From Flavisolibacter sp. (GTDB taxonomy: Bacteria > Bacteroidota > Bacteroidia > Chitinophagales > Chitinophagaceae), in contig JAQBNG010000092.1 in assembly GCA_028288675.1 (NCBI GenBank), forward strand, positions 1 to 32,336: 32,336 nt of DNA, written 5' to 3'. Position 1 is the stretch's first letter; the number at the start of each line of letters is the position of its first letter. A program made the translations under genes and the position numbers. The notes beneath the pieces are model-generated. The model was not told where the DNA came from. It saw only the letters and a list, made by a program, of their open reading frames with translations, and did not search any database. This document shows positions 1 through 8,014 of this stretch, in pieces.

Positions 1-245
1 CAAGCCGTTTTTTAATTGACGCTTCCTATTTGAGCTTTCGAAATGTAACGTTGTCGTATGGGTTTGGAAAGAGTGTAGTAAACAAGCTTGGTTTAAGCCA
101 ACTTAAGATCTATGTTTCTGGTGAAAACCTATCGGTTCTTTCTAAAAGAAAAGGCTTGAATCCTGCAGAAAGCTTTAACGGAACTAATAGCACTATCTAT
201 GTTCCAAACAGGGCAATGAGTGCCGGTATTAATGTTAGTTTTTAA
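1..245 (+). CDS. SusC/RagA TonB-dependent outer-membrane protein, 3' end
   Basis: This is the last 80 or so codons of a gene that begins outside the window. The frame is open from base 3 and reads through DASYLSFRNVTLSYGFGKSV to a stop at 243-245. The xASYLxFRNVTLSYxF phrase, followed by alternating beta strands (LKIYVSGENLSVLS) and an aromatic last residue (NVSF), is the usual ending of SusC-family barrels, in which a C-terminal Phe marks the last outer-membrane strand. SusC proteins import oligosaccharides or peptides across the outer membrane with energy from TonB and pair with a SusD lipoprotein, which follows here after 23 bases. The substrate cannot be told from this fragment. Confidence is high for the family because of both the C-terminal signature and the SusD neighbour. 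Confidence 0.88.
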   Translation, partial: SRFLIDASYLSFRNVTLSYGFGKSVVNKLGLSQLKIYVSGENLSVLSKRKGLNPAESFNGTNSTIYVPNRAMSAGINVSF

Positions 246-268
246 AATTATTTATTCAAAATTCAGAT

Positions 269-1759
269 ATGAAAAAAATAACTGTTTTTAGTGTCCTAGT
301 GTGTTTCACACTTTTTACTTCATGTAAAAAAGACTTTTTAGATGCTAGTCCAACTGGCAGTGTAGATGATGCTGCTATTTTTACCACTACTACAAATGCA
401 TCCAATGTCATCAATGGTATTTACCGGTATCTATATTCCCGGTATAGTGATCAAAATACTCAAGGTCATGGTGGTGTTATGTTGCAGCTTGATTTTATGG
501 GTGAGGATTTACACCAATCTGCAGGAACTTGGTATACTACTGCAGGTTCTGGAACAGGAGGGTGGGTGAGCCAGAAGAATGATGCGAGTGGTTTTGTTTC
601 TTATCCTTTTAGATTATACTACCGTTGCATAGGTAACGCCAATGCCTTGGTGGAAAATATTGATGCAGCTACAGGTTCTGATGCTGATAAAAAAAGACTC
701 AAGGCAGAAGGATTAGCCATGCGTGCCTGGAGTTATTTTAACCTGGTGCAAATTTACGCAAAGAGATATGCAGCGGGTACAACCAACAGCCAGCTGGGTG
801 TATCGATGCCGCTTAGTGCAAAAGATGTTAGGCTGCCCCGCTCAACTGTAGAGGAAGTGTACACGCAGATTAATAAAGATCTGGACGAAGCAATTGCACT
901 ATTTGCAACTGCTTCTGTCGCACCTAATAAGTCGCATTTGAGTTTGAATGCAGCAAGGGCTATTAAGGCCAGGGTTGCTTTGACAAAACAGGATTATGTT
1001 ACTGCCGCCGCCCTTGCTAAGCAGGTAATCGATGCCGCTGCTTATTCGTTGATGTCTAATGCCCAATATCAGGAGGGTTTTAATAATATTGCTAATCCTG
1101 AATGGATCTGGGGTGTGTTTATGCAAGATGACCAGGGGGATACTTTTGGATCTTATCATGCACAAATTTCCTGGGATGGCAATACCACTTATATTCGGAG
1201 TCGTCCTAAAAGAATTAATTCTGCGCTTTACAATCAAATCACTGCAACAGATGTAAGGAAGAAAATGTGGGAGCCGGCTCCTACTGCTGCTAATTTTCCC
1301 TTGCCTCTCTCTACTTATATCAGAGAGCCCTACATGAGTAGAAAATTTAAGACAAGAGCTGTGCCTACGATAGGCGATGTTCCCTATATCCGTTTGGGCG
1401 AAATATATCTTATTCTGGCGGAAGCATATGCTAAGACTCCGGGAAAGGAAGCGGAAGCAAAAGCTGCATTATTTAGTTTTGCAAAAAACAGAGATGCGGG
1501 TTATACACTTAGTGTCAATAGCGGCCAGGCTTTGATAAATGAAATATTAATTCAAAGAAGAGTTGAGCTTTGGGCTGAGGGCTTCAGGTTCTTTGATCTG
1601 AAAAGGTTGGACCAGCCTTTAGATAGAACAACAGTACCAAATTTTGTATCTGCATCTGTAGGAGGCGTTATGCAAATACCGGCTGGTGATAGCAGGTGGC
1701 AATTTGCAATTCCCATTTCAGAAATCCAGGCCAATCCAACTGTAACTCAGAACGAATAA
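269..1759 (+). CDS. SusD/RagB family nutrient-binding outer-membrane lipoprotein
   Basis: A 496-residue surface lipoprotein that would cap the SusC transporter encoded just upstream and hand it substrate. The N-terminus is a lipoprotein signal (hydrophobic stretch, then LFTSC with Cys19 as the lipidated residue, followed by KKDFLD). The C-terminal part carries RRVELWAEGFRFFDLKRL and the ending AIPISEIQANPTVTQNE, both typical of the RagB/SusD domain. The length is normal for the family. It begins 23 bases after the SusC stop, so the two are almost certainly one operon, and a hairpin with a T tract follows the stop. No glycoside hydrolase or sulfatase gene lies next to it inside the window, so the pair cannot be assigned to a polysaccharide. 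Other genes of the locus, if any, would be to the left. Confidence 0.95.
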   Translation: MKKITVFSVLVCFTLFTSCKKDFLDASPTGSVDDAAIFTTTTNASNVINGIYRYLYSRYSDQNTQGHGGVMLQLDFMGEDLHQSAGTWYTTAGSGTGGWVSQKNDASGFVSYPFRLYYRCIGNANALVENIDAATGSDADKKRLKAEGLAMRAWSYFNLVQIYAKRYAAGTTNSQLGVSMPLSAKDVRLPRSTVEEVYTQINKDLDEAIALFATASVAPNKSHLSLNAARAIKARVALTKQDYVTAAALAKQVIDAAAYSLMSNAQYQEGFNNIANPEWIWGVFMQDDQGDTFGSYHAQISWDGNTTYIRSRPKRINSALYNQITATDVRKKMWEPAPTAANFPLPLSTYIREPYMSRKFKTRAVPTIGDVPYIRLGEIYLILAEAYAKTPGKEAEAKAALFSFAKNRDAGYTLSVNSGQALINEILIQRRVELWAEGFRFFDLKRLDQPLDRTTVPNFVSASVGGVMQIPAGDSRWQFAIPISEIQANPTVTQNE

Positions 1760-1793
1760 CACTGCAATTATTAATAAGAACATTTTATAATAC

Positions 1794-1822
1794 GGCTGCC
1801 TCTTTTTGAGGTGGCCATTTTT
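1794..1822 (+). terminator. Intrinsic terminator of the SusCD operon
   Basis: GGCTGCCTC pairs with GAGGTGGCC (nine pairs, two of them G-U) around a TTTTT loop, and ATTTTTATA follows. It begins 34 bases after the SusD stop. Confidence 0.7.
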
Positions 1823-1892
1823 ATACAATTTCTTGGTGTTATAATCAATTTAGGACTGAGTCTCTTTATCCTTTTGTGTATAGCAATATAAA

Positions 1893-1912
1893 GCCCCGCC
1901 TAAAGGCAGGGC
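1893..1912 (-). terminator. Probable terminator of the PDZ-protein gene
   Basis: An imperfect hairpin: GCCC and GCC on the left pair with GGC and GGGC on the right, with one C/A mismatch and a TAAA loop. Read on the minus strand it is followed by a T-rich CTTTATATT. It lies 29 bases beyond the stop of the minus-strand gene ending at 1941. Confidence 0.5.
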
Positions 1913-1940
1913 CGTTGAAAGACTGCACAATGAAACTTAT

Positions 1941-2960
1941 TTATAAATCCACTGTCTTTATTTTACGGGGAACTTTCACTTCAATGGTTTGAGCTTTACC
2001 GGCACGGGTAAGTTGAAAACGTACTGTAGGCTGATCCTTCTTTTCTCTCATCACCTTAGCAATTTCGTCTGCGCCGTTTACAGCTTTATCATCAATTTGC
2101 GTGATGATGTCATCTTCTTTGATACCGGCTTTTGCAGCATTGCCATCCTCATCCACTTCCAGAACTTTTACGCCTTTACCATCATCCGTATCCTGAACCG
2201 ATAAGCCTAATTTAAGACCTCCCGTTGTTCTATAAAAAGTAGTGCCTGTTGTTCCCGATATCCTTGTTCTCGGAGCCACCGATGGGGCTATCCTGTCATT
2301 AATGCTTTCACGCCACATTTGAGTATCAAAACCTTTAGGAGCGGTAATGGTGGCCATGTTCATGCCTTTCCACTTTGTAAGTTCAGCGGTTGCTTTTTGT
2401 TCTTTACCATCGCGCAAATAAGTAATGCTTACTTTATCGCCGGGCTTATGCGCCTTAATAGCGGCTGTAACATCCGACGCCGCGTCAATTTTTTTATTAT
2501 CGATTTTTGTAATGATGTCGCCTTTTTTTAACCCGGCTTTTTCTGCAGCGCTTTCTTTAACTACCGATTCCAACTCGGCGCCTTTATCATTTTCATCTGT
2601 ATTTACACCCAGCATGGCACGGTTCGAGTCTTCGCTAAACAGGCCGCCATGTTCATCATCAAACGACATACTGAAAGCGCCAGGTGAACGCAATGCCATT
2701 ACATTAGGGATCTTGAGATTATTTACATGCACTTGAATATCCTTCAAGTCTGCAACGTCTTTTCCATTAACTTTTACTTTGTCGCCGTTAATTTCTATCA
2801 CGGTCTTTTCTTCTTTATCCCCGGTACGGGTGATAATGATCTGTTGACGATCTTTCTTTTCCTTTTTCTCTTCTTTGTCTTTTTGGGCAAGAAGGGAAGC
2901 AGGTACTACGCAAAGTAAGATCGCAGCAATCGTAAGTTTTTTTAAAAACATCTGTTTCAT
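1941..2960 (-). CDS. Exported protein with two PDZ domains
   Basis: A 339-residue protein with a Sec signal (about residues 1-25, ending ASLLAQ), a lysine/glutamate-rich linker (27-40) and two PDZ domains at about 115-195 and 249-331. Both PDZ domains have the HtrA/DegP-type core (KAGLKKGDIITKID and KAGIKEDDIITQID). No trypsin-like protease domain or catalytic triad is present; residues 41-110 instead hold a short beta-rich region (VIEINGDKVKVNGKDV). PDZ domains bind C-terminal or unfolded peptide tails, so a periplasmic adaptor, chaperone or protease-cofactor role is plausible but not shown. It is transcribed in the same direction as alaS upstream, but a good promoter box at 3003-3010 suggests its own transcript. 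Confidence 0.85.
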   Translation of the reverse strand: MKQMFLKKLTIAAILLCVVPASLLAQKDKEEKKEKKDRQQIIITRTGDKEEKTVIEINGDKVKVNGKDVADLKDIQVHVNNLKIPNVMALRSPGAFSMSFDDEHGGLFSEDSNRAMLGVNTDENDKGAELESVVKESAAEKAGLKKGDIITKIDNKKIDAASDVTAAIKAHKPGDKVSITYLRDGKEQKATAELTKWKGMNMATITAPKGFDTQMWRESINDRIAPSVAPRTRISGTTGTTFYRTTGGLKLGLSVQDTDDGKGVKVLEVDEDGNAAKAGIKEDDIITQIDDKAVNGADEIAKVMREKKDQPTVRFQLTRAGKAQTIEVKVPRKIKTVDL

Positions 2961-3002
2961 AGCTGATAATTTTATTTTTTAACTACGGTTATTTTCGTAC
3001 TT

Positions 3003-3010
3003 CAAATATA
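3003..3010 (-). promoter_or_regulatory. Bacteroidota -7 promoter box of the PDZ gene
   Basis: Read on the minus strand this is TATATTTG, an exact match to TAnnTTTG. It is 42 bases from the ATG at 2960, inside the alaS-PDZ gap. I see no clear TTTG-type -33 element at the expected distance. Confidence 0.55.
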
Positions 3011-3062
3011 AGGCAGATTTTCTAATTACGAAATTCTTCGCATTTGTTAAATGCCGAACGGT

Positions 3063-5777
3063 TTAAACTAAGCTTTTAACGGTTGTTATTACGGCACGAA
3101 GGTTAGATGCATCCTGGCCTCCGGCGGTTGCCAGCGTTTTCTGTCCGCCACCGCCACCTTTAATAAGTGGTGCTATTTTTTGTTTGATAAGAGCAGAAGC
3201 ATCCATGTTTTTTTGTGCTGCAATGGCTTCATCAAAAAGAAGCACCACGCTTGCTTTCCCTTCGATAGCTGCTGCCAGCACAATGATGTAATTGGATAAC
3301 AAAGGCTTTATATCAAACGCTAATTTCTTTAAAGCTTCGGCATTGGTAACCTCTACTATTTCGCCTATAAAATTTACCCCATTGATGGCTTCTGCTTTTT
3401 GAAGCAAGGTATCCCGTAGGTTTCTTAAGACTGCCGCTTCAAACTTTTCAAGCTGCTTTTTTAAAGAGGTGTTTTCATCGTGTAAAGAGGTAATAGCTTT
3501 AGTTATATCCTTTGGGGCTTTTAAAGCTTCACGAACAGTGCGTATCAACTCAAAATTTGACTGTACATAATTTTCTGCAGCCAAACCACTTATCGCTTCT
3601 ATTCTTCGTACACCAGCGGCTACTGCACCTTCAGACGTTATTTTAAAAAAACCTAATTCGCCGGTAGCGCCTACATGGGTACCGCCGCAAAGTTCTACTG
3701 AATAGCCTGGGTCAATAGTTACTACCCGAACTGTATCGCCATATTTTTCTCCAAACAAGGCCATAGCACCGGTTTTCATTGCATCCTCTTTCGACATGGA
3801 ACGAATGACTACAGGAATATTCTCTCTTATTTTTTCATTGACGAGCCTTTCTACTTCTTTAATTTCTTCATCTGTCATCTTGCTGAAATGAGAGAAATCG
3901 AAACGCAAATAATCTGCATTTACAAGGGAGCCTTTTTGTGATACATGGGTGCCCAAAACTTTGCGTAGTGCTGCATGTAAAAGATGCGTAGCACTATGGT
4001 GAATAGCGGTAGACTTTCTTTTAGTTGCATCCACTTTAGCAAATACTTCACCGGTTAAATCATCAGGTAAGCTTTCAGCAAAATGAATGATGAGGTCATT
4101 TTCTTTTTTAGTATCAACAATTTTTAATTCTTCATTATTAATTATTAATTCTCCGGTATCGCCAACCTGTCCGCCACTTTCAGCGTAGAATGGAGTTTTA
4201 TCTAAAACAATTTGATAGGCTTCTTTACCCTTGGCTTTTACTTTACGATACTTTAAAATATGAGCTTTTGTCTCTAAAGAGTCATAGCCAACAAATTCAT
4301 TTCTATTTCCTTCCGTGACAGTTATCCAATCTTCGGTATCAATCTTTGTGGCTGAACGAGAACGGTCTTTCTGTTGTTGCAATGCCTTACTATACCCCTC
4401 AATATCAACGTTCCATCCCTGTTCTCTAGCCATCAATTCAGTTAAATCAATTGGGAAACCGTATGTATCATTCAATTCAAACGCAAACTCTCCAGAAACT
4501 AATTTACCTCGACGTTCTTTTAGAAACTTTGTTTGCAAGTTGATATAACCTTGCATTGTCTCAGAGTCATCACCTGCGTGTCCCATAACATAGCCACGTG
4601 CAGCACTTGTGCTTGGATTTACATAGTTAACAAATCGAGCTATTCCCTTGGAAATAGTTCTTAAAAAACCCTCTTCTTCTTCTCTAATCACTCTTCCAAC
4701 AAAATCTTCCTGACCTTTTAATTCAGGAAACACAGTTTCAAACTGCGCAGCAATAACAGGCAGCAACTGGTGCAATAAAGGTTGTTGATAATTCAGGTAA
4801 GAATAGTAATAACGAACTGCCCTTCTTAAAATCCGTCGTATCACATAACCTGCACCTGTATTAGATGGTAATTGCCCATCGGCGATAGTAAAAGAAATGG
4901 CCCGGATATGATCTGCCAATACACGAAAAGCAACGTCACTTTTTGTATCGGCAGCCTTGTACTCAACGCCAGTTATTTCTTCAATCTTTTTTATTGTTCC
5001 GGTAAAAATATCTGTATCGTAATTCGATGTTTTGCCTTGTATCACTCTCACCAATCGTTCAAAGCCCATCCCTGTATCTACATGCCTGGCCGGAAGCTGT
5101 TGCAGGCTTCCATCTTTTAAGCGGTTGTACTGAATAAATACATTGTTCCAGATTTCTATCACCTGGGGATGATCGTTATTAACCAGGGTGCTTCCATCAA
5201 TACCTTGCCGTTCTTCATCAGGTCTTGTGTCCACATGTATTTCGGTGCACGGTCCGCATGGACCGGTATCGCCCATCTCCCAAAAATTGTCTTTCTTGTT
5301 GCCCAATAGAATGCGGTCTTCGGAAATCCACTTTTTCCACTCGGTAGCTGCTTCTTCATCTTTAGGCAGACCTTCCTTTTCATCTCCTTCAAAAACGGTT
5401 ACATACAGTCTATCTTTTGGGATGTTCAGTACAACAGTCAGCAGTTCCCAACTCCATTCAATAGCTTCTTTTTTAAAGTAATCCCCAAAACTCCAGTTGC
5501 CCAGCATCTCGAACATTGTGTGATGATAAGTGTCCACACCAACTTCTTCCAGGTCGTTATGCTTACCGCTTACCCTCAAACATTTTTGTGTATCGGCAAT
5601 GCGGGGCGATGGCGCTTGCTTATTACCAAGGAAGTAATCTTTAAACTGGTTCATGCCCGCATTAGTGAACATAAGGGTAGGATCGTTCTTTACCACAATA
5701 GGCGCCGATGGAACAATTTGGTGGCCTTTTGAACCAAAGAAATCTAAAAAAGCTTTGCGTATATCTGCACTGGTCAT
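3063..5777 (-). CDS. alaS: Alanine--tRNA ligase
   Basis: Class II synthetase that charges tRNA-Ala in the cytoplasm. From the chosen start it has 904 residues. The catalytic core (MTSADIRKAFLDFFGSKGH at the N-terminus, NAGMNQFKDYF, HHTMFEMLGNWSFGDYF, DTGMGFERL), the editing domain with its zinc-site residues (HHSATHLLHAAL and CGGTHVGATGE) and the glycine-rich C-terminal DHHA1 domain (GGGGGQKTLATAGGQD) are all visible. The frame stays open 32 codons further upstream to 5873, but that extension (MPLATCHSLPLRSP) is translated from the intergenic repeat and lacks family resemblance, so I take the ATG at 5777, which precedes the conserved S-A-D-I-R-K start. An odd extra segment sits at about residues 381-426, between ISKGIARF and GEFAFELNDTYGFP; I estimate about 30 residues more than the E. 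coli enzyme has there. Confidence 0.97.
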   Translation of the reverse strand: MTSADIRKAFLDFFGSKGHQIVPSAPIVVKNDPTLMFTNAGMNQFKDYFLGNKQAPSPRIADTQKCLRVSGKHNDLEEVGVDTYHHTMFEMLGNWSFGDYFKKEAIEWSWELLTVVLNIPKDRLYVTVFEGDEKEGLPKDEEAATEWKKWISEDRILLGNKKDNFWEMGDTGPCGPCTEIHVDTRPDEERQGIDGSTLVNNDHPQVIEIWNNVFIQYNRLKDGSLQQLPARHVDTGMGFERLVRVIQGKTSNYDTDIFTGTIKKIEEITGVEYKAADTKSDVAFRVLADHIRAISFTIADGQLPSNTGAGYVIRRILRRAVRYYYSYLNYQQPLLHQLLPVIAAQFETVFPELKGQEDFVGRVIREEEEGFLRTISKGIARFVNYVNPSTSAARGYVMGHAGDDSETMQGYINLQTKFLKERRGKLVSGEFAFELNDTYGFPIDLTELMAREQGWNVDIEGYSKALQQQKDRSRSATKIDTEDWITVTEGNRNEFVGYDSLETKAHILKYRKVKAKGKEAYQIVLDKTPFYAESGGQVGDTGELIINNEELKIVDTKKENDLIIHFAESLPDDLTGEVFAKVDATKRKSTAIHHSATHLLHAALRKVLGTHVSQKGSLVNADYLRFDFSHFSKMTDEEIKEVERLVNEKIRENIPVVIRSMSKEDAMKTGAMALFGEKYGDTVRVVTIDPGYSVELCGGTHVGATGELGFFKITSEGAVAAGVRRIEAISGLAAENYVQSNFELIRTVREALKAPKDITKAITSLHDENTSLKKQLEKFEAAVLRNLRDTLLQKAEAINGVNFIGEIVEVTNAEALKKLAFDIKPLLSNYIIVLAAAIEGKASVVLLFDEAIAAQKNMDASALIKQKIAPLIKGGGGGQKTLATAGGQDASNLRAVITTVKSLV

Positions 5778-5855
5778 CACAATAAAAACTGTTTTTTTAC
5801 TTTTTATGAGCTTATTTTGTCCTCCCCGTTTTGGGGAGCGTAAAGGTAATGAATG

Positions 5856-5987
5856 GCAAGTAGCGAGTGGCAAGTAGCAAGTAGCCTTTTTGGATAAGAC
5901 TCTTTATAGATTATAATTATAAGGAGCCTTATAAAAAGCAATTGACTTTCTTAAAGAGAGTTACACTACTTGCCACTCGCTACTTGC
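5856..5987. repeat. 132-bp element with 22-bp perfect terminal inverted repeats
   Basis: Bases 5856-5877 are the exact reverse complement of 5966-5987. The arms are built from overlapping GCAAGTAGC / GCGAGTGG units, and extra partial units flank them (to 5885 on the left, to about 5995 on the right). Inside, CTTTTTGGATAAG (5886-5898) and CTTATAAAAAG (5929-5939) form a second, imperfect inverted pair around an AT-rich centre with TTATAATTATAA. The element fills the gap between divergent alaS and the M23 peptidase gene. It also produces matching MPLATC(H/Y)SL false N-termini on both genes. It resembles the short palindromic intergenic repeats of other bacteria; I see no target-site duplication and no open reading frame. 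Confidence 0.75.
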
Positions 5988-6005
5988 TACTCGCTTGAAC
6001 ATCCC

Positions 6006-6977
6006 ATGAAGAAAATAAAGTATTACTATAACACACATACGCTTCGCTACGAAAAGCTGATTACGCCGCTCAGGGTTAAGTTGCTGCAGATATTTGGTTT
6101 TTTTGCTGCGGCTTTTGTTACAGCGGCACTCATTGCTTATGTGGCATTCCGGTTTGTTGGCTCACCGTACGAAAGGGTGCTTCGCTCTCAAAACAGTGAT
6201 CTAAAAGATGAACTGCAGCGCCTGAACGAAAAAGTAAGTTCCATCAGCCAGCAAATGGTGGCCATAGAAAAGCGGGACAACGAGGTCTATCGAAGCATAT
6301 TTGAAGCGCAGCCTATCCCCGATAGTTTACGCACTTTACAGGCAGAGAAGGCGCAGGAAATTGCTAAGGTGGAAGGGTTGCCTGAAAACAGGTTAATTTA
6401 TGCTATCGACACCACCATTCAAAAATTAGGGGCCCGTATAGAAGCACAAAAGAAATCGTACAACCAACTAATGGGGCTGATAAATAACAAAGAACTATTG
6501 TTGGCAGCTACACCAGCTATTCAACCCGTAAGTAACAAAGACCTTAACCGTATCGCGTCGGGATATGGGTACCGGGTTGACCCTGTTTATAAAACTATTA
6601 AACTTCATGCAGGGCTCGATTTTGCCGCGCCCCAGGGAACACCTATTTATGCTACTGCAGATGGAGCCATAAAAGAGGCAGGCTTTAGCGATGGAGGTTA
6701 TGGTAATCACGTGGTCATCAATCATGGCTATGGTTACGAAACGGTTTATGGTCACATGGTGCGCATAAAAGCCAGGCGGGGCCAAAAAATAAAGCGGGGC
6801 GAGATCATTGGGTATGTTGGAAGCACAGGAAAAAGTACCGGTCCTCACTGTCATTACGAAGTGCATAAGAACGGGCAGAAGATTGACCCTGTATATTTCT
6901 TTTATAACGATTTAAGTCCACAGCAATTTGACCAACTGCTAAAGCAGGCTAGTTCTTCCAATCAAAGTTTAGACTAA
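6006..6977 (+). CDS. M23 family metallopeptidase, membrane anchored
   Basis: A 323-residue peptidoglycan endopeptidase-like protein. Order of parts: a short charged N-terminus (KIKYYYNTHTLRYEKL), one transmembrane segment at about 26-50, a coiled coil at about 58-160 (DLKDELQRLNEKVSSISQQM) and a LytM/M23 domain. All zinc ligands are present: His201 and Asp205 (LHAGLDFAAP), His281 and His283 (GPHCHYEVH), with the catalytic GHM His at 250, so it should be active rather than an EnvC-like activator. The protein would face the periplasm and cut cross-links. I chose ATG 6006 because the open frame from 5970 starts in the inverted repeat, while MKKIKYYYNTHTLRYEKL is the usual start of this Bacteroidota family as I recall it. 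Gene order gives no clear operon partner. Confidence 0.92.
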   Translation: MKKIKYYYNTHTLRYEKLITPLRVKLLQIFGFFAAAFVTAALIAYVAFRFVGSPYERVLRSQNSDLKDELQRLNEKVSSISQQMVAIEKRDNEVYRSIFEAQPIPDSLRTLQAEKAQEIAKVEGLPENRLIYAIDTTIQKLGARIEAQKKSYNQLMGLINNKELLLAATPAIQPVSNKDLNRIASGYGYRVDPVYKTIKLHAGLDFAAPQGTPIYATADGAIKEAGFSDGGYGNHVVINHGYGYETVYGHMVRIKARRGQKIKRGEIIGYVGSTGKSTGPHCHYEVHKNGQKIDPVYFFYNDLSPQQFDQLLKQASSSNQSLD

Positions 6978-7056
6978 GAAGCATAATATGCCGATGTGCG
7001 AATAAGCAGGTGTGGATGAAAACCAGGAATACCTTTTGAAATATTGAAATCATTCT

Positions 7057-7383
7057 ATGACCATCAACGAAGCACAGCAAAAAGTAGACGAGTGGATTAA
7101 AACTACGGGTGTACGTTACTTTAGTGAGCTAACGAATATGGCTATTCTTACAGAAGAAGTAGGAGAGGTGGCGAGACTGATGAGTCGCAAATACGGGGAG
7201 CAATCGTTCAAAGAAAGTGATACAAAAAAAGAGTTAGATGATGAATTAGCCGATGTGCTTTGGGTGCTTCTTTGTATTGCTAACCAAACTGGTGTTGATC
7301 TAACCAAAGCACTCGAAAAGAATTTTGAAAAAAAGACGTTCCGCGATAGCGACCGTCATCTCCACAACGAAAAGCTGAAATAA
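7057..7383 (+). CDS. MazG-like nucleotide pyrophosphohydrolase
   Basis: A 108-residue all-alpha NTP pyrophosphohydrolase of the short MazG/RS21-C6 type. The metal-binding helices are visible: LTEEVGEVARLMSR (the EExxE motif) and ELDDELADVLWVLLCIA (the ExxD motif). Such enzymes convert nucleoside triphosphates, often non-canonical ones, to monophosphate plus pyrophosphate. It has a single domain, as in housekeeping dCTPase-like members, and not the fused double domain of E. coli MazG. It starts 79 bases after the M23 gene and is followed 63 bases later by a GNAT gene; no terminator separates them, so a loose operon is possible. Substrate preference cannot be inferred. Confidence 0.9.
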   Translation: MTINEAQQKVDEWIKTTGVRYFSELTNMAILTEEVGEVARLMSRKYGEQSFKESDTKKELDDELADVLWVLLCIANQTGVDLTKALEKNFEKKTFRDSDRHLHNEKLK

Positions 7384-7446
7384 TAGCTAAGCTTCTGTTC
7401 ATAGCGTGGTAGCTCCGGCAGTTATGGTGACCAGTAAAAAAGCCAG

Positions 7447-7902
7447 ATGGTTCAACTAATAAGGACAGATTCAAACAACGGGGATTTTATAGAACTTGTA
7501 AAATATCTTGATGCTGATTTAGCAGATAGGGATGGCAGTGAGCATTCCTTTTACGCCGGGTTTAATACTGTTTGTAAAATTAAATTCGTAGTTGTTGCTT
7601 ATATAAATAGCAGAGCGGTAGGTTGCGGTGCCCTCAAAGAATATAATGCTACTGCTGTGGAAATTAAACGTATGTACACATCGTACGAAAGCAGGGGGAA
7701 AGGGATTGCAACCAGGATCATAACCGAGTTAGAAAAATGGGCAACTGAATTAAATTTCGGGAGGTGCATCTTGGAAACCGGAAAAAGACAACCGGAGGCA
7801 ATTGCGCTCTACAAAAAAAATGGATACATGCTTACTGCAAACTATGGGCAATATGTGGGAATTGAAAACAGTTTATGCTTCGAAAAAGTGCTGATGCAAT
7901 AA
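7447..7902 (+). CDS. GNAT family N-acetyltransferase
   Basis: A 151-residue single-domain acetyltransferase. The acetyl-CoA binding loop is RGKGIATRIITELEKWA (R-x-x-G-x-A type, after strand VEIKRMYTS), followed by the LETGKRQPEAIALYKKNGY motif in which the tyrosine of the last turn is conserved. It has normal length and an ATG start. The acceptor substrate is unknown, as for most of this superfamily. It sits between the MazG-like gene and the YihY pair, all on the plus strand, without an obvious functional link. Confidence 0.9.
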   Translation: MVQLIRTDSNNGDFIELVKYLDADLADRDGSEHSFYAGFNTVCKIKFVVVAYINSRAVGCGALKEYNATAVEIKRMYTSYESRGKGIATRIITELEKWATELNFGRCILETGKRQPEAIALYKKNGYMLTANYGQYVGIENSLCFEKVLMQ

Positions 7903-8014
7903 TGCAGGTGCATAAACCACCATAAAAAAATTGCTCTCTACTCTCAAGGTTTTCTACCTAACGCTATAATCTTTCCCTTGGCTATGTTTTTGTATTTCCT
8001 TCCAAAAAGGATAT

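Noticed and set aside
304-317. TTTCACACTTTTTA in the SusD signal-peptide coding region resembles part of the regulon element.
   Set aside because: It lies inside coding sequence, lacks the TACTAC half and has no -7-like box at the 23-nt spacing.
7384-7446. Looked for a promoter between the MazG-like and GNAT genes.
   Set aside because: No TAnnTTTG or hairpin seen; the two may be co-transcribed, but this is not shown.
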